DNA of 64,000 nt from an uncultured Caldilineaceae bacterium (GTDB taxonomy: Bacteria > Chloroflexota > Anaerolineae > Caldilineales > Caldilineaceae): NCBI GenBank assembly GCA_951812725.1, contig OX638330.1, positions 3,823,405-3,887,404 of the forward strand, written 5' to 3'. Positions 26,226-35,062 of this stretch are shown here, piece after piece. The first letter of the stretch is position 1. Each line of letters begins with the position of its first letter. The translations under genes were made by a program, and so were the position numbers. Below the pieces are notes generated by a model, which worked only from the letters and a program-made list of their open reading frames with translations, made no database searches and was not told where the DNA came from.

Positions 26226-26900
26226 TTACCCTTTGACCTTGGTTACAATTTCGCGCAGGAGGCCCTCAAAGTCGTCGGTCGCGGCGGTGAAGGCGTCTGA
26301 GGCGATCACAAGGGGCGCGCCGAAGACGACGATTTCGGCGCCCAGTTCGAGTGTTTCGATGGCCTGTTCGACGGTCAGCCCGCCGACGGCCTGCACGGGG
26401 ATGTCGACGGCGTCGAGGATGGCCGGCAGGTCGTCCAGAGGGCTGAGGCCGGGAATCATGGCGCGTTCATCGAATCCGGTATGGACGATGATGACGTCGA
26501 CACCCATTTCCTGGGCCTCTTTGGCGCGGCCGGCTTTTTCGGGGCAGAGCATTACATCGCACATGACTTTGCCGCCGCAGCGCTGCGCCATCTTGACTTG
26601 CTCGATGATGCTGGCGTCGTGGGCGACCCCCATGACGACGACATAGTCGGCGCCGGCGTTGAACATCATCTCGGCTTCGAGGCCGGCGCCATCCATGGTT
26701 TTGAGGTCGGCGACGATGGGATGATCGGGGAAGGCCTCGCGCATGGCGCTGACGCTGTGCAGTCCTTCGGCGAGGATCAGGGGGGTGCCGGCTTCGAGCC
26801 AGTCGACGCCGGCGCGCACGGCGGCGCCGGCCATGTCGAGAGCCTCTTCGATGGAGGTTACGTCGAGTGAGACCTGAATGATCGGTTCTTTTTTCGTCAA
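26226..26900 (-). CDS. HUMPS/KGPDC-family decarboxylase or 3-hexulose-6-phosphate synthase
   Basis: 224-residue (beta/alpha)8 protein of the orotidine-phosphate-decarboxylase suprafamily, of the usual short length. IQVSLDVTSIEEAL is at the start, DWLEAGTPLILAEGL near residues 33-47 and the catalytic DxKxxD motif in VADLKTMDGAG near 63-73. VIIVHTGFDERA and VQAVGGLTVEQA complete the phosphate-binding half. Members are 3-keto-L-gulonate-6-phosphate decarboxylase (ascorbate/uronate breakdown) or hexulose-phosphate synthase (formaldehyde fixation). The acid-sugar context favours the former type. The start is TTG at 26900, with GGAG 7 bases upstream. Confidence 0.85.
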   Translation of the reverse strand: MTKKEPIIQVSLDVTSIEEALDMAGAAVRAGVDWLEAGTPLILAEGLHSVSAMREAFPDHPIVADLKTMDGAGLEAEMMFNAGADYVVVMGVAHDASIIEQVKMAQRCGGKVMCDVMLCPEKAGRAKEAQEMGVDVIIVHTGFDERAMIPGLSPLDDLPAILDAVDIPVQAVGGLTVEQAIETLELGAEIVVFGAPLVIASDAFTAATDDFEGLLREIVTKVKG

Positions 26901-26960
26901 AGGTGTGCTCCGTGGGAGAAGGGAAATTGCATGATCTGCTGCGCCGCACGGCGCGCTTTG

Positions 26961-27572
26961 TTAACTTGCTTCGGAGAACACAGCATCCACGTCAACCATG
27001 AATCGATCCAGTAGTACAGATGTCGCGGTTTCGCCGGCGACGAACTCTCCGTGCAGGGCATATTCGCGTCCGCGTAGAGTGAGGACTGAGATCGAGGTTT
27101 CGGCAGGATCGATGATCCAGTATTCGGGGATCCCGGCCTGCGCGTACTCGCGGCGTTTGGTCACTATGTCCCGTTCGGGATCGTCGGGGCGGACGACTTC
27201 GATGACTAGATCGGCGCCGCGCCAGAACTGTTCGCCCAACCTGTCGGCGTGAGCGACGGCCATATAGACGATGTCCGGCTGTCTAAATTTGCCTGGCCAG
27301 AGTTGGACCCGCATGGGGGCGAAAAGGACCATGCCCAAATCCCTGTCGCGGACGAAGCTGCACAAGGATTCAAAGAGGGCGGCCACCAGAAGCTGATGCG
27401 ACTGGGTTGGCGTTGGCAGAACCTCCAACAGGCCGTGCGAGAATTCTATGAGGTGATTGGTGACCAACGAGAAATACTCTTCCTCGCTCCAGTGGCCCTG
27501 GGCGGGAAAGAGTTGGGCGATCTCCCAAGTCGGTTCAGATGTTTCTTCGGGTTTCGTCGTGGGAAAGGCCAT
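26961..27572 (-). CDS. Uma2-family protein (DUF820)
   Basis: 203 residues from ATG 27572 (MAFPTTKPEETSEPTW); a TTG at 27620 would overlap the stop of the dehydrogenase gene by four bases and cannot be excluded. The core Uma2 fold is present: HLIEFSHGLLEVLPTPTQSHQ near residue 45, FRQPDIVYMA with the active-site aspartate, DLVIEVVRPDDPERD with the glutamate and KRREYAQAGIPEYWIIDP with the lysine. It has no coiled-coil tail, unlike the Uma2 protein at 15044. Biological role unknown. Confidence 0.88.
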   Translation of the reverse strand: MAFPTTKPEETSEPTWEIAQLFPAQGHWSEEEYFSLVTNHLIEFSHGLLEVLPTPTQSHQLLVAALFESLCSFVRDRDLGMVLFAPMRVQLWPGKFRQPDIVYMAVAHADRLGEQFWRGADLVIEVVRPDDPERDIVTKRREYAQAGIPEYWIIDPAETSISVLTLRGREYALHGEFVAGETATSVLLDRFMVDVDAVFSEAS

Positions 27573-27616
27573 GTCCTGCCTCGCTTCTATCCGGAACAGA
27601 TGCGGACGATTTCGCG

Positions 27617-28657
27617 TCAAGTGTCTAGACGGAGGACCGATTTCACGTTTTCGCCGTGTTCCATACTTTCGAATGCCTCTTCCCAGTCCTCCAGGGGGTA
27701 GATTCCGCCGATGACGGGCCCCAGATTCACCTGACCTGTGGAGAGCAAAGTGAGGACGCGCTCCCAGGTGGGGTAGAGGTGGCTGAAAGTGCCCTGGAGA
27801 GTTACGGCTTTGGCCACGAGCGGGTCGAGGCTGAAATCAAGCGCCTGCGGGCCCCAGCCGATCTTGGTGATTCGTCCATTGGGCCGCACCAGATCCATTG
27901 ACTGTTGCAGCGCTTTGCTGACGCCGGTGGCGTCGATGACGAGGTCGGCGCCGAAGCCGTCTGCCAGCGATTCGACCAGCGCGACCGGGTCGTCGCGCTG
28001 TATGTTGAGTGTGTAGTCGGCGCCGAGTTCGGCGGCTACTTCCATGCGCTTGGCGTCGGCGTCGGTGCCGAGAACGACGAGCGTGCCGGCGCCGCGGATG
28101 CGGGCGATCTGGAGGGCCATGATGCCGATGGGGCCGGGGCCCTGGATCACAACGAGGTCGCCGGGTTTCATGGCGGTCTTTTCGACGAGCGCGTTGTAGG
28201 CCACGCAGATCGGTTCGGTAAGGGCGGCGTGCTCGTCGGGCACATTGTCGGGGACACGATGGAGGATCTGGGGACGTGCGGCGACGTAGCTGGTCATGGA
28301 GCCGTCGGCGAGGGCGCCGTAGCCGAGGCGGCTGGGACAGAGGTTGTAGTTGCCGCTGAGGCAGTAGACACAGGCGTCGCACACTTCGGCGGCGGTTTCG
28401 ACGGCAACTCTGTCGCCGATTTCCCAACCGGAGACGTTGTCGCCGACATCGACGATTACGCCGGCGAATTCGTGGCCGAGGACGAGCGGGAGCGTGATCT
28501 CCCACGACTGCATGTTGCGCCACATGTGGACATCGGAGCCGCAGACGCCGGTGGCTTTGACTTCGACCATTACCTGGCCGGGTCCCATTGGCGGCTCGGG
28601 TACGTCGCGTATCTCTACTTCTTTATCGCCGAATCCGAACTTGGCAACTGCTTTCAT
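27617..28657 (-). CDS. zinc-dependent medium-chain dehydrogenase (threonine/sorbitol dehydrogenase type)
   Basis: 346 residues from ATG 28657 (MKAVAKFGFGDKEVEIRDV); the longer frame to 28780 lacks a conserved start. The catalytic zinc site is in GVCGSDVHMW and LGHEFAG; the structural zinc lobe is intact with four cysteines in EVCDACVYCLSGNYNLC near residue 95. The Rossmann loop QGPGPIGIMAL is near 170. The family covers L-threonine, L-iditol, galactitol and L-threonate-type dehydrogenases; an acid- or alcohol-sugar substrate fits the neighbours. A Uma2 gene follows closely on the same strand. Confidence 0.88.
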   Translation of the reverse strand: MKAVAKFGFGDKEVEIRDVPEPPMGPGQVMVEVKATGVCGSDVHMWRNMQSWEITLPLVLGHEFAGVIVDVGDNVSGWEIGDRVAVETAAEVCDACVYCLSGNYNLCPSRLGYGALADGSMTSYVAARPQILHRVPDNVPDEHAALTEPICVAYNALVEKTAMKPGDLVVIQGPGPIGIMALQIARIRGAGTLVVLGTDADAKRMEVAAELGADYTLNIQRDDPVALVESLADGFGADLVIDATGVSKALQQSMDLVRPNGRITKIGWGPQALDFSLDPLVAKAVTLQGTFSHLYPTWERVLTLLSTGQVNLGPVIGGIYPLEDWEEAFESMEHGENVKSVLRLDT

Positions 28658-28854
28658 GGGGTTGGCTCGCTTTGCAAAACTGTACGCGCCCCGTTTCGGA
28701 CGCGGTAGGCTCTGACGTGACAGTTGATTATACCCGATCTGTTTGCGCGTAAGCGAACCTATCTGAAGGGCGGCAGACAAATGCGATGGGGGCTAAACTA
28801 TATAGCTCAATCGGCGCGGGAGGCTCTGAAGTTGTAAGGCAGCCGTTTCAGAAT

Positions 28855-29826
28855 CTACAGATTCTCGTGATGAATACAGGCCACGCTCTGCCCATTTAGC
28901 TGTATGAGTTCAGGATCAGCGGCTTCACACTCGTCGGTCTTCCAGGCGCAGCGAGGATGGAAAACGCAGCCATGTGGTCGTTCCCCCAGACCGGGAATGC
29001 GTCCGGGGATCGGATTGAGGACATTCTTTTCGTGCAGGTCATGGGCGCAGCGGAGCAGGCCAATTGTGTAGGGGTGACGCGGCCGGCGGAACAGCGAGGC
29101 GACGCTTCCCGATTCAACGACTTTACCGGCATACAACACAAGCGCTTCATCCGCGCTCGTTGCCACAACACCCAGATCATGGGCCACGAGCACTACCGAC
29201 ATCGTTAGCTCCCGCTTGAGCCGTTCCAACAGGGCATAAATCTGGGCCTCAACCGTGACATCAAGCCCGGTAGTCGGTTCATCGGCGATCAGCAGCACAG
29301 GGGAGGGAGCCAACGCTATCGCCAGCACGATACGTTGTTGCATACCACCACTGAACTCATGCGGATAGGCGTTCAGGCGTGACGCCGCATCAGGGATTTC
29401 GACGCGTTCCATCAGTTCTATCGCTTGGTCCTCACGTTCCGCACTGGACAGCGAGGTATGGTATTTCAAGACACGCTTGATCTGTTCGCCGATGGTAAGC
29501 ACTGGATTGAGAGCGCTGCTCGGGTCCTGCATCATGTAGGTGATGGCGCGGCCGCGCAGCCGCATCAGTTCCTGGCGGCTGATCTCTTGGCCCTGGAAAA
29601 CGATGCGATCGGCGTCCCATTCACCGTTGGCTGCCAGACCGTTCACCAGCGCCATGGCTGCCGAACTTTTGCCGCTGCCGCTTTCTCCCACAATAGCAAC
29701 GGTCTGCCCTGCTCCAATCGTGAGCGAAAGCCCATTGACCGCATTCAATCGCTGCCTGCCGGCGCCGTAATGGACGTTCAGATTCTCGATTTGAAAGACA
29801 GGACCGGCGTCGTTAACTGTGGCCAT
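28855..29826 (-). CDS. oligopeptide/dipeptide-type ABC transporter ATPase (DppD-like)
   Basis: 323-residue nucleotide-binding subunit. Walker A is GESGSGKSS near residue 47, the signature FSGGMQQRIV near 162, Walker B LLIADEPTTGLD near 182, and the H-loop VLVAHDLGVV near 220. The C-terminal cysteine motif typical of Opp/Dpp ATPases is present (GCVFHPRCAWKTDECE). It is the last gene of a five-gene importer operon (binding protein, ATPase, permease, permease, ATPase). Its ATG shares bases with the stop of the preceding permease gene (TGATG), so translation is coupled. Confidence 0.92.
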   Translation of the reverse strand: MATVNDAGPVFQIENLNVHYGAGRQRLNAVNGLSLTIGAGQTVAIVGESGSGKSSAAMALVNGLAANGEWDADRIVFQGQEISRQELMRLRGRAITYMMQDPSSALNPVLTIGEQIKRVLKYHTSLSSAEREDQAIELMERVEIPDAASRLNAYPHEFSGGMQQRIVLAIALAPSPVLLIADEPTTGLDVTVEAQIYALLERLKRELTMSVVLVAHDLGVVATSADEALVLYAGKVVESGSVASLFRRPRHPYTIGLLRCAHDLHEKNVLNPIPGRIPGLGERPHGCVFHPRCAWKTDECEAADPELIQLNGQSVACIHHENL

Positions 29827-30755
29827 CAGACATCCGCCTCTTCGAATCGGAACTCGGGATCGAGAACGTTGCGGATGCCGTCGCCGAGCACAGAGAAGGC
29901 GAACACCAGCAGCGAAATCGTGAAGCCGGGGATGAAGATGTGCCAGAACTGTCGATTGAGGAAATACTCCTGCGTTCGGGCCAGAATTTTGCCCAATTCG
30001 GGTTGCGGCTCAGCGGGACCCAGCCCCAGAAACCCCAGCCCGGCTGTGCTGAAGACGGCCAGACCCAGATAGGTTGTTGCCTGGATAATGACGGCGGTCA
30101 GACAGTTCGGCGTCAGCTCAAATGCGATGATGCGCCAGAACGGCATTCCCATCAGTTGCGCGGCTTTGATATAGGCGCGGTGCGCTTGCGGAATGGTGGA
30201 GCCGCGCATCGTTCTAGTCAGCCGCGGAGTGAATGTGAAGACGAGAGCAAAAACGATCGTAAGTTCCGGCGTCGTTGTGATTGGCCCGATCTTGATTCCC
30301 TGCGTGCCCCAAGCCGCGACCAAGATGACGGCCAACAGGATGCCGGGGAAGGTAAGCAGCGCATCGATCAGACGCATCACGATTTCGTCGAAGAGCGAAC
30401 CTTGGAAATAGCCTGTCAGGCTGCCCAGGAAGATCGCCAGTATGGTAGCCATCGAGACGCTGGAGATCGAGATGACGAGGGTCGTGCGCGTGCCATAGAT
30501 CAGGCGGCTGAGCATATCGCGGCCGAGCGAATCGCTCCCTAACAGGAGCCGCTCGCCCGTGGCCGTGGTTGACATCACGTCAATGGGTAGGAGCTCGCCG
30601 GCGGCCGCCCTGAACTGCTGCGCGAAGCCATACGGGGCGAGTTGCGGGCCAAAGACGGCGATCACCAGAAACAGGAGAGCGATCACTCCGCCCAGAACAA
30701 CCAGCTTATCCCCAATGAAACGGTTCCACAGAATACGGAAGCGTGCCTTGTTCAC
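29826..30755 (-). CDS. ABC transporter permease (DppC-like)
   Basis: 309 residues, about six transmembrane segments. The N-terminal region carries the OppC_N-type stretch (VVLGGVIALLFLVIAVFGPQLAPYG), then LLGSDSLGRDMLSRLIYGTRTTL, the usual DppC entry motif, near residue 75. The EAA loop is HRAYIKAAQLMGMPFWRIIAFELTPNC near 195. It ends with the conserved FSVLGDGIRNVLDPEFR. The start is GTG 30755 with GGAGGC upstream. It forms the membrane pore with the next gene upstream. Confidence 0.92.
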   Translation of the reverse strand: MNKARFRILWNRFIGDKLVVLGGVIALLFLVIAVFGPQLAPYGFAQQFRAAAGELLPIDVMSTTATGERLLLGSDSLGRDMLSRLIYGTRTTLVISISSVSMATILAIFLGSLTGYFQGSLFDEIVMRLIDALLTFPGILLAVILVAAWGTQGIKIGPITTTPELTIVFALVFTFTPRLTRTMRGSTIPQAHRAYIKAAQLMGMPFWRIIAFELTPNCLTAVIIQATTYLGLAVFSTAGLGFLGLGPAEPQPELGKILARTQEYFLNRQFWHIFIPGFTISLLVFAFSVLGDGIRNVLDPEFRFEEADV

Positions 30756-30770
30756 AGATTGCCTCCAACG

Positions 30771-31724
30771 TCAGGTGCGCACGCGCGGATCGAGGACGCC
30801 GTAAAGAATATCGGTCAGCAGATTCATCAGAATGAAAACGGTGCCGATAACGAGCACGAGCGTTTGGAGCAGCGCGTACTCTTGCGTTTTTGCCGCCCGG
30901 ACAAGGAACAGACCGATACCGGGCGTGCCAAACACGACCTCAACCAGGAATGTACCGCGGAAGATCAGGCCGATCGTGTAACCAAGCACGGTGACGATGG
31001 GAAGGATGCCGTTATGAAGCATGTCCTTGATCACGATGCGATTGGGCAGGCCCATGACTCTTTCGAACTGAATGAACGGCTTGTTTTGCACATCGTACAG
31101 TTCGCCGCGGGTTATGCGGGCGACGATGCCGGCTTTGGCCAATCCAAGAGCAATGGCGGGCAGGACCAGACTTTGCAAGGAGAATACTACGTTTCGCGAA
31201 AAGTCGATTTTACCGCTGATTGCCCAGCGATACCGGAATATCACACCAAACACAAAGAGAAGAATGATCGCCAGCCAGAAATCAGGGATCGAATAGGTAG
31301 CGATGCTGGTAACCCTGGAGAGACTGTCAAGCCAGGAGTTTGGCTTAATGGCCGATAGAGCGCCGATCGTAAGCCCCACTGTGAGAGCAACCAGCGCGCC
31401 GGCGACCGTCAGCCAGAATGTGGTGATCAGAGGCTTCCGCAGCATTTCCGCGATCGGCGTGCCGGGAGCCATCACGATCATTTCGCCGAAATCCCCGGAG
31501 AATACGCCTCTGATCCAGCGCAGATACTGGACGTGTACGGGATCGTCCAGTCCCAACTCCTGGCGGATGCGTACTTTCTGCTCTGGTGTGCCGAACATGC
31601 CAGCCAGCGCCTCAACCGGTCCGCCCGGCGTGATATACAGCAGGCCAAAGGAGAGAAAGGTTATCAGTATCAGAGTCGGTATGGCGGAAACGAATCTCCG
31701 CCCGATGTACTTAAGTAAAGACAC
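30771..31724 (-). CDS. ABC transporter permease (DppB-like)
   Basis: 317 residues from a GTG at 31724 (reading VSLLKYIGRRFVSAIPTLILITFL), the normal DppB start; the frame runs further upstream to 31955, but that part is unlike the family. Six transmembrane segments; the tripartite motif FLSFGLLYITPGGP at the first segment is typical. The EAA-like loop is IQFERVMGLPNRIVIKDMLHNG near residue 210. It ends with NLLTDILYGVLDPRVR, as DppB proteins do. 15 bases separate it from the DppC-like gene. Confidence 0.9.
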   Translation of the reverse strand: MSLLKYIGRRFVSAIPTLILITFLSFGLLYITPGGPVEALAGMFGTPEQKVRIRQELGLDDPVHVQYLRWIRGVFSGDFGEMIVMAPGTPIAEMLRKPLITTFWLTVAGALVALTVGLTIGALSAIKPNSWLDSLSRVTSIATYSIPDFWLAIILLFVFGVIFRYRWAISGKIDFSRNVVFSLQSLVLPAIALGLAKAGIVARITRGELYDVQNKPFIQFERVMGLPNRIVIKDMLHNGILPIVTVLGYTIGLIFRGTFLVEVVFGTPGIGLFLVRAAKTQEYALLQTLVLVIGTVFILMNLLTDILYGVLDPRVRT

Positions 31725-31804
31725 TATGCAGAGCAGCCCTTCAGGAATCCAGGCGGCTTGACGCTGTTCACTGGACCCGGTGGTGGAATTGGCGGCGCAC
31801 CCAC

Positions 31805-32803
31805 TTACTGTACCAGAGCGATATTCTGACCATTTTCGGGGTAGAGAAAACAGCGGACGTGATGATCGGTTGACAGCGGCTGTAAGTGTGGCCCGCGTTG
31901 CCGACAGATCGAGCCTACCTGCTCCTGATAGGCGCAGCGAGGGTGAAATCTGCAACCGGCCGGCGGGGCCAGGGGCGACGGCGGCTGTCCCTGGAGCGAC
32001 GCCTTGCGTGTCGACTCGGGATCGAGATCAGCGATTGCGTCCAGGAGCGCCATTGTGTATGGATGATGCGGATGCTCGAACAGTTGCCGGGCCGGCGCTT
32101 GCTCAACTACCTTGCCCAGATACATCACACAGATTCGGTCGGCGATGAATCTGACGGCACTCAGGTCATGCGAGATAAACAGGAGCGATATCCCCTTCTC
32201 GCGGCTGATATCGGACAACAGCTTCAATATCTGTACCTTGACGTTCATATCGACAGCCGATGTCGGCTCGTCGCAAACAATGAATTCCGGCTCCAGAGCC
32301 AGCGTTCTGGCCAGCGCGATGCGCTGCAACTCGCCGCCGGAGAGTTGAAAACTGTAGCGGTCGGCATAGTGCGCCGGGAGACCTACCATGTCCAGTAGAC
32401 TGTGGAGGCGTGCGGTGATCTCCGTATGGGCCATGTATCCCATTTTGCGGATAGGATAGCTTAGAATCGTGCGCACATTGTGGCGTGGATTGAGCGATTC
32501 CCTGGGGTATTGGAACAGGAGCTGAATTTTCTTTCTCGTTTCGGTGTCGATACTTGCCAGAGAACGCCCCCTGTAGCGAACCGCGCCCTCGGTCGGTTGA
32601 ACAAGACCGGCCAGCAGCCAGCCCAGCGTTGTCTTGCCGCAGCCGCTTTCGCCGACCAGGCCAACGATTTCGCCTTCATCAATACGTAGGGTCACGCCAT
32701 CGACGGCTTGTATCTCGTTTGCGCGTAGAAGCAGAAGCCGCTGCAGCCAGGAGGAACTGGCGTAGTAGCGCTTTACGCTTTCAGTTTCAATCAATGCGGC
32801 CAC
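31805..32803 (-). CDS. oligopeptide/dipeptide-type ABC transporter ATPase (DppF-like)
   Basis: 332 residues. Walker A is GESGCGKTT near residue 54, signature LSGGELQRIALA near 155, Walker B FIVCDEPTSAVD near 175, and the C-terminal cysteine motif GCRFHPRCAYQ near 295. It is the second ATPase of the heterodimer that powers this importer. The start is a GTG at 32803 (VAALIETESVKRYY). It lies between the binding-protein gene, from which a hairpin separates it, and the DppB-like gene. Confidence 0.91.
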   Translation of the reverse strand: MAALIETESVKRYYASSSWLQRLLLLRANEIQAVDGVTLRIDEGEIVGLVGESGCGKTTLGWLLAGLVQPTEGAVRYRGRSLASIDTETRKKIQLLFQYPRESLNPRHNVRTILSYPIRKMGYMAHTEITARLHSLLDMVGLPAHYADRYSFQLSGGELQRIALARTLALEPEFIVCDEPTSAVDMNVKVQILKLLSDISREKGISLLFISHDLSAVRFIADRICVMYLGKVVEQAPARQLFEHPHHPYTMALLDAIADLDPESTRKASLQGQPPSPLAPPAGCRFHPRCAYQEQVGSICRQRGPHLQPLSTDHHVRCFLYPENGQNIALVQ

Positions 32804-32878
32804 TGATATGCTTCTTTTCGGACTAGACTTCTGCTATGTGGGCTTTGCATGTGAATCCCACCCGAACCCTCAAAACGC

Positions 32879-32929
32879 GTATCACGTATTGCGCAACAAA
32901 CGCCATTGGCTCGACGCAATACGTGATAC
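32879..32929. promoter_or_regulatory. perfect 15-bp stem-loop inside the importer operon
   Basis: GTATCACGTATTGCG (32879-32893) pairs exactly with CGCAATACGTGATAC (32915-32929) over a 21-base loop, 38 bases past the stop of the binding-protein gene in the direction of transcription. No U-tract follows, so it is better read as an mRNA-protecting or attenuating element that sets binding protein above its ATPases and permeases, as known for malE-malF. Confidence 0.6.
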
Positions 32930-32966
32930 TCATTTTGCAATGCAGTTGACCGGAGCAGGTATTGAC

Positions 32967-34664
32967 TTACATGGGCGTCTCGCGCTCGGGCGGGCCGTTG
33001 TCCGTCTCGGCAACGGTGACGCCGTGGATGATGGGTGTAATGGTCGGGCTGGACTCAATACCTTCCAGATAGTCCCAATAGACTTCCAGCCGCGCCCCGT
33101 GCACGACAGGGACGTGAATGGCAAGATCGGCGTTCACAATCTGCACATTCTTGACCGCATCGGCATATTCCTCCGAGCCGGGCGGGGCCTCTCTCATCCG
33201 CTGCATGGCTCCCATGAAGCGGGCGAGCCATTCTTCGGGCATGTCATCCATGTGCCAGGGCGCGATGCCATGAGGCGGAGCATAGTAGCGGCCGTATTCG
33301 ACCACCCAAATGCCGGAGTCGCCGGCGTCATGGTAGACGCCATCGACCTCGTTATCGATGACCCGCGGCCAGTTGGCGGATGAGACGTTGGCCTCGACGG
33401 TCAGGTCGATCCCCACTTGGGCGACCTGCTCCTGGATGATACTCGCCGGTTTTTCGTAGCCGCGCCCCTCTGCGAGAACGATGTGCGCGCTGAAGCCGTC
33501 GGGGTTGCCAGCCATTTTCAAATGCTCGCGTGCAGCGTCGAAATCGGAGCGCAGCGAATGGATCTTTTCGACTTCCCGGTTGACCAGCGGATCGTCCGCA
33601 TACCAGAAACTGAAAGCGGGACTGCCCAGACCAGCGTTCACAACATTATTGATGTCGACCCGGTCCATGGCGGCGCTGATCGCCTTGCGGTTGTGGATGC
33701 CCTGCTCGGTGAAGCCCAGAACACCCTCGCCGACAAAGGCCAGGTAGTTGATGAACGGATCGGCCACGGCGACGGAGTTCAAGCCAGCCGTCTCTTCGAT
33801 ACGCGCCTGGAGCGTCGGCGACACGTTGTAGTTCCAGTCCTGGGCCTGTGCCAGGAGTTGGGAGACGCGCACCGTTGGATCATTGACAACCTCAAAAACG
33901 AGATATTGAGGAATGTTTTCGGAGAAACCGCCCCAGAACAGATCCCAGCCCCAGTAGTCGTCGAAGCGCTTGAGTACCACCCGTTCCTCGACACTGTACT
34001 CGATCAACTCGTAAGGCCCGGTCGTCACACCCGGCACTTCGTTCGTGAGCGCGGTCTGTAGTCCTTCCTTCTCGACCGGCGCGCCGTCATACGCGCCCTC
34101 GGCCACAATGCGCGGGCCGTCAGTCACCGACATGGCGGAGAGCAGGAACGAATCAGGGGCAACCAGATCGATCACGACCGTGTGATCATCCTGGGCGGTC
34201 ACGTTCTCGATGTTGACGAGCAGGCTTGAGGTTGAGAGAGAGTTTTCCTTGATAAAGTCCAAAGAGTACTTGACGTCTGCCGCGGTGAAGGCCCCGCCAT
34301 TGTGAAACTTCACACCCTCCCGCAGCGGGATCGTCCACCGGCGCCCCTCGTTTTCGACCGCGGGCAGGGCGGTGGCAAGGTTCGGTTCGATGCCACTTCG
34401 CGTCAGCCTGTAGAGACCATCGTGATACATGGTGCCCATCGTCTTGTTCGGCGGCGTCAACGGGTTGTTGGGATCCACGCCCTGGGGATCCTGGACGATT
34501 GGATGTTTGATGACGTACTCGCGCGCCATCGGCATGGCCGGCGCGTCTTGGCCTGCCTGGGGCGCGGTGGCCGGCACACATGCGGCGACGACCAGTCCGG
34601 CTCCGGCCATTCCTGACAAATACATGAACTGCCGGCGAGTCAACGGTCTCGATCCCGTCTTCAT
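32967..34664 (-). CDS. ABC transporter family 5 solute-binding lipoprotein, Tat-type signal
   Basis: 565 residues. The N-terminus has twin arginines (TRRQFMYLSG, Arg10-Arg11) followed by a hydrophobic stretch and lipobox VVAAC (Cys29), so it is probably exported folded by Tat and then lipidated. The SBP_bac_5 core includes TIPLREGVKFHNGGAFTAADVKYSLDFI near residues 110-140. It is the first gene of the five-gene importer operon and likely the most expressed. Ligand unknown; peptides or plant oligosaccharides are both plausible. Confidence 0.92.
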   Translation of the reverse strand: MKTGSRPLTRRQFMYLSGMAGAGLVVAACVPATAPQAGQDAPAMPMAREYVIKHPIVQDPQGVDPNNPLTPPNKTMGTMYHDGLYRLTRSGIEPNLATALPAVENEGRRWTIPLREGVKFHNGGAFTAADVKYSLDFIKENSLSTSSLLVNIENVTAQDDHTVVIDLVAPDSFLLSAMSVTDGPRIVAEGAYDGAPVEKEGLQTALTNEVPGVTTGPYELIEYSVEERVVLKRFDDYWGWDLFWGGFSENIPQYLVFEVVNDPTVRVSQLLAQAQDWNYNVSPTLQARIEETAGLNSVAVADPFINYLAFVGEGVLGFTEQGIHNRKAISAAMDRVDINNVVNAGLGSPAFSFWYADDPLVNREVEKIHSLRSDFDAAREHLKMAGNPDGFSAHIVLAEGRGYEKPASIIQEQVAQVGIDLTVEANVSSANWPRVIDNEVDGVYHDAGDSGIWVVEYGRYYAPPHGIAPWHMDDMPEEWLARFMGAMQRMREAPPGSEEYADAVKNVQIVNADLAIHVPVVHGARLEVYWDYLEGIESSPTITPIIHGVTVAETDNGPPERETPM

Positions 34665-34810
34665 CTCCTGCCTCCTCAGTGGATTGACGGCATGGCAACG
34701 ATGTGCCTGCCTTTAGGGTTGGACCACATGACAACCAAACACGGCCAGAGTATGGCCCTAGAGGAAAAGATTTCCACGGTAGCCGATTCGGATCTGCATA
34801 TCCCTTGCAC

Positions 34811-35053
34811 CTAACCGGCAACCGCTGCGTAGCGCTGTGCCACGACATCCCAATTGATTGCCTTCCACCAGTTGTCGACATTTTCGGCCCGCCGGTTCTG
34901 GTACTTCAGGTAGTAGGCATGTTCCCATTCGTCCAACCCCAGGAGCGATACATACCCGGTCTGCGTATAGGTGCCTTCCTGAATCTCCTGGCCGGCCAAA
35001 TTTTCGTTGCCTTCATTCCCATAAGTGAGATCAGGAGAACAGTAAACAGCAAG
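34811..35053 (-). pseudogene. C-terminal remnant of an Fe/Mn superoxide dismutase
   Basis: The minus-strand reading frame between the stop at 35054-35056 and the stop at 34811 encodes about 80 residues. They contain LLGLDEWEHAYYLKYQNRR and NWWKAINWDVVAQRY, the C-terminal metal-binding and dimer-interface signature of Fe/Mn superoxide dismutases (Asp and His of DxWEHAYY are two of the four metal ligands). The N-terminal two thirds, with the other two histidines, are absent, and no start or ribosome site is evident. It abuts the stop of the esterase gene. This is a gene fragment left by a deletion or rearrangement. Confidence 0.75.
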
Positions 35054-35062
35054 TTACCCAGT

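Noticed and set aside
27837..28708. Two long frames opposite and alongside the zinc dehydrogenase
   Set aside because: Arginine/proline/histidine-rich or antisense glycine-rich products with no family features; shadows of the dehydrogenase gene.
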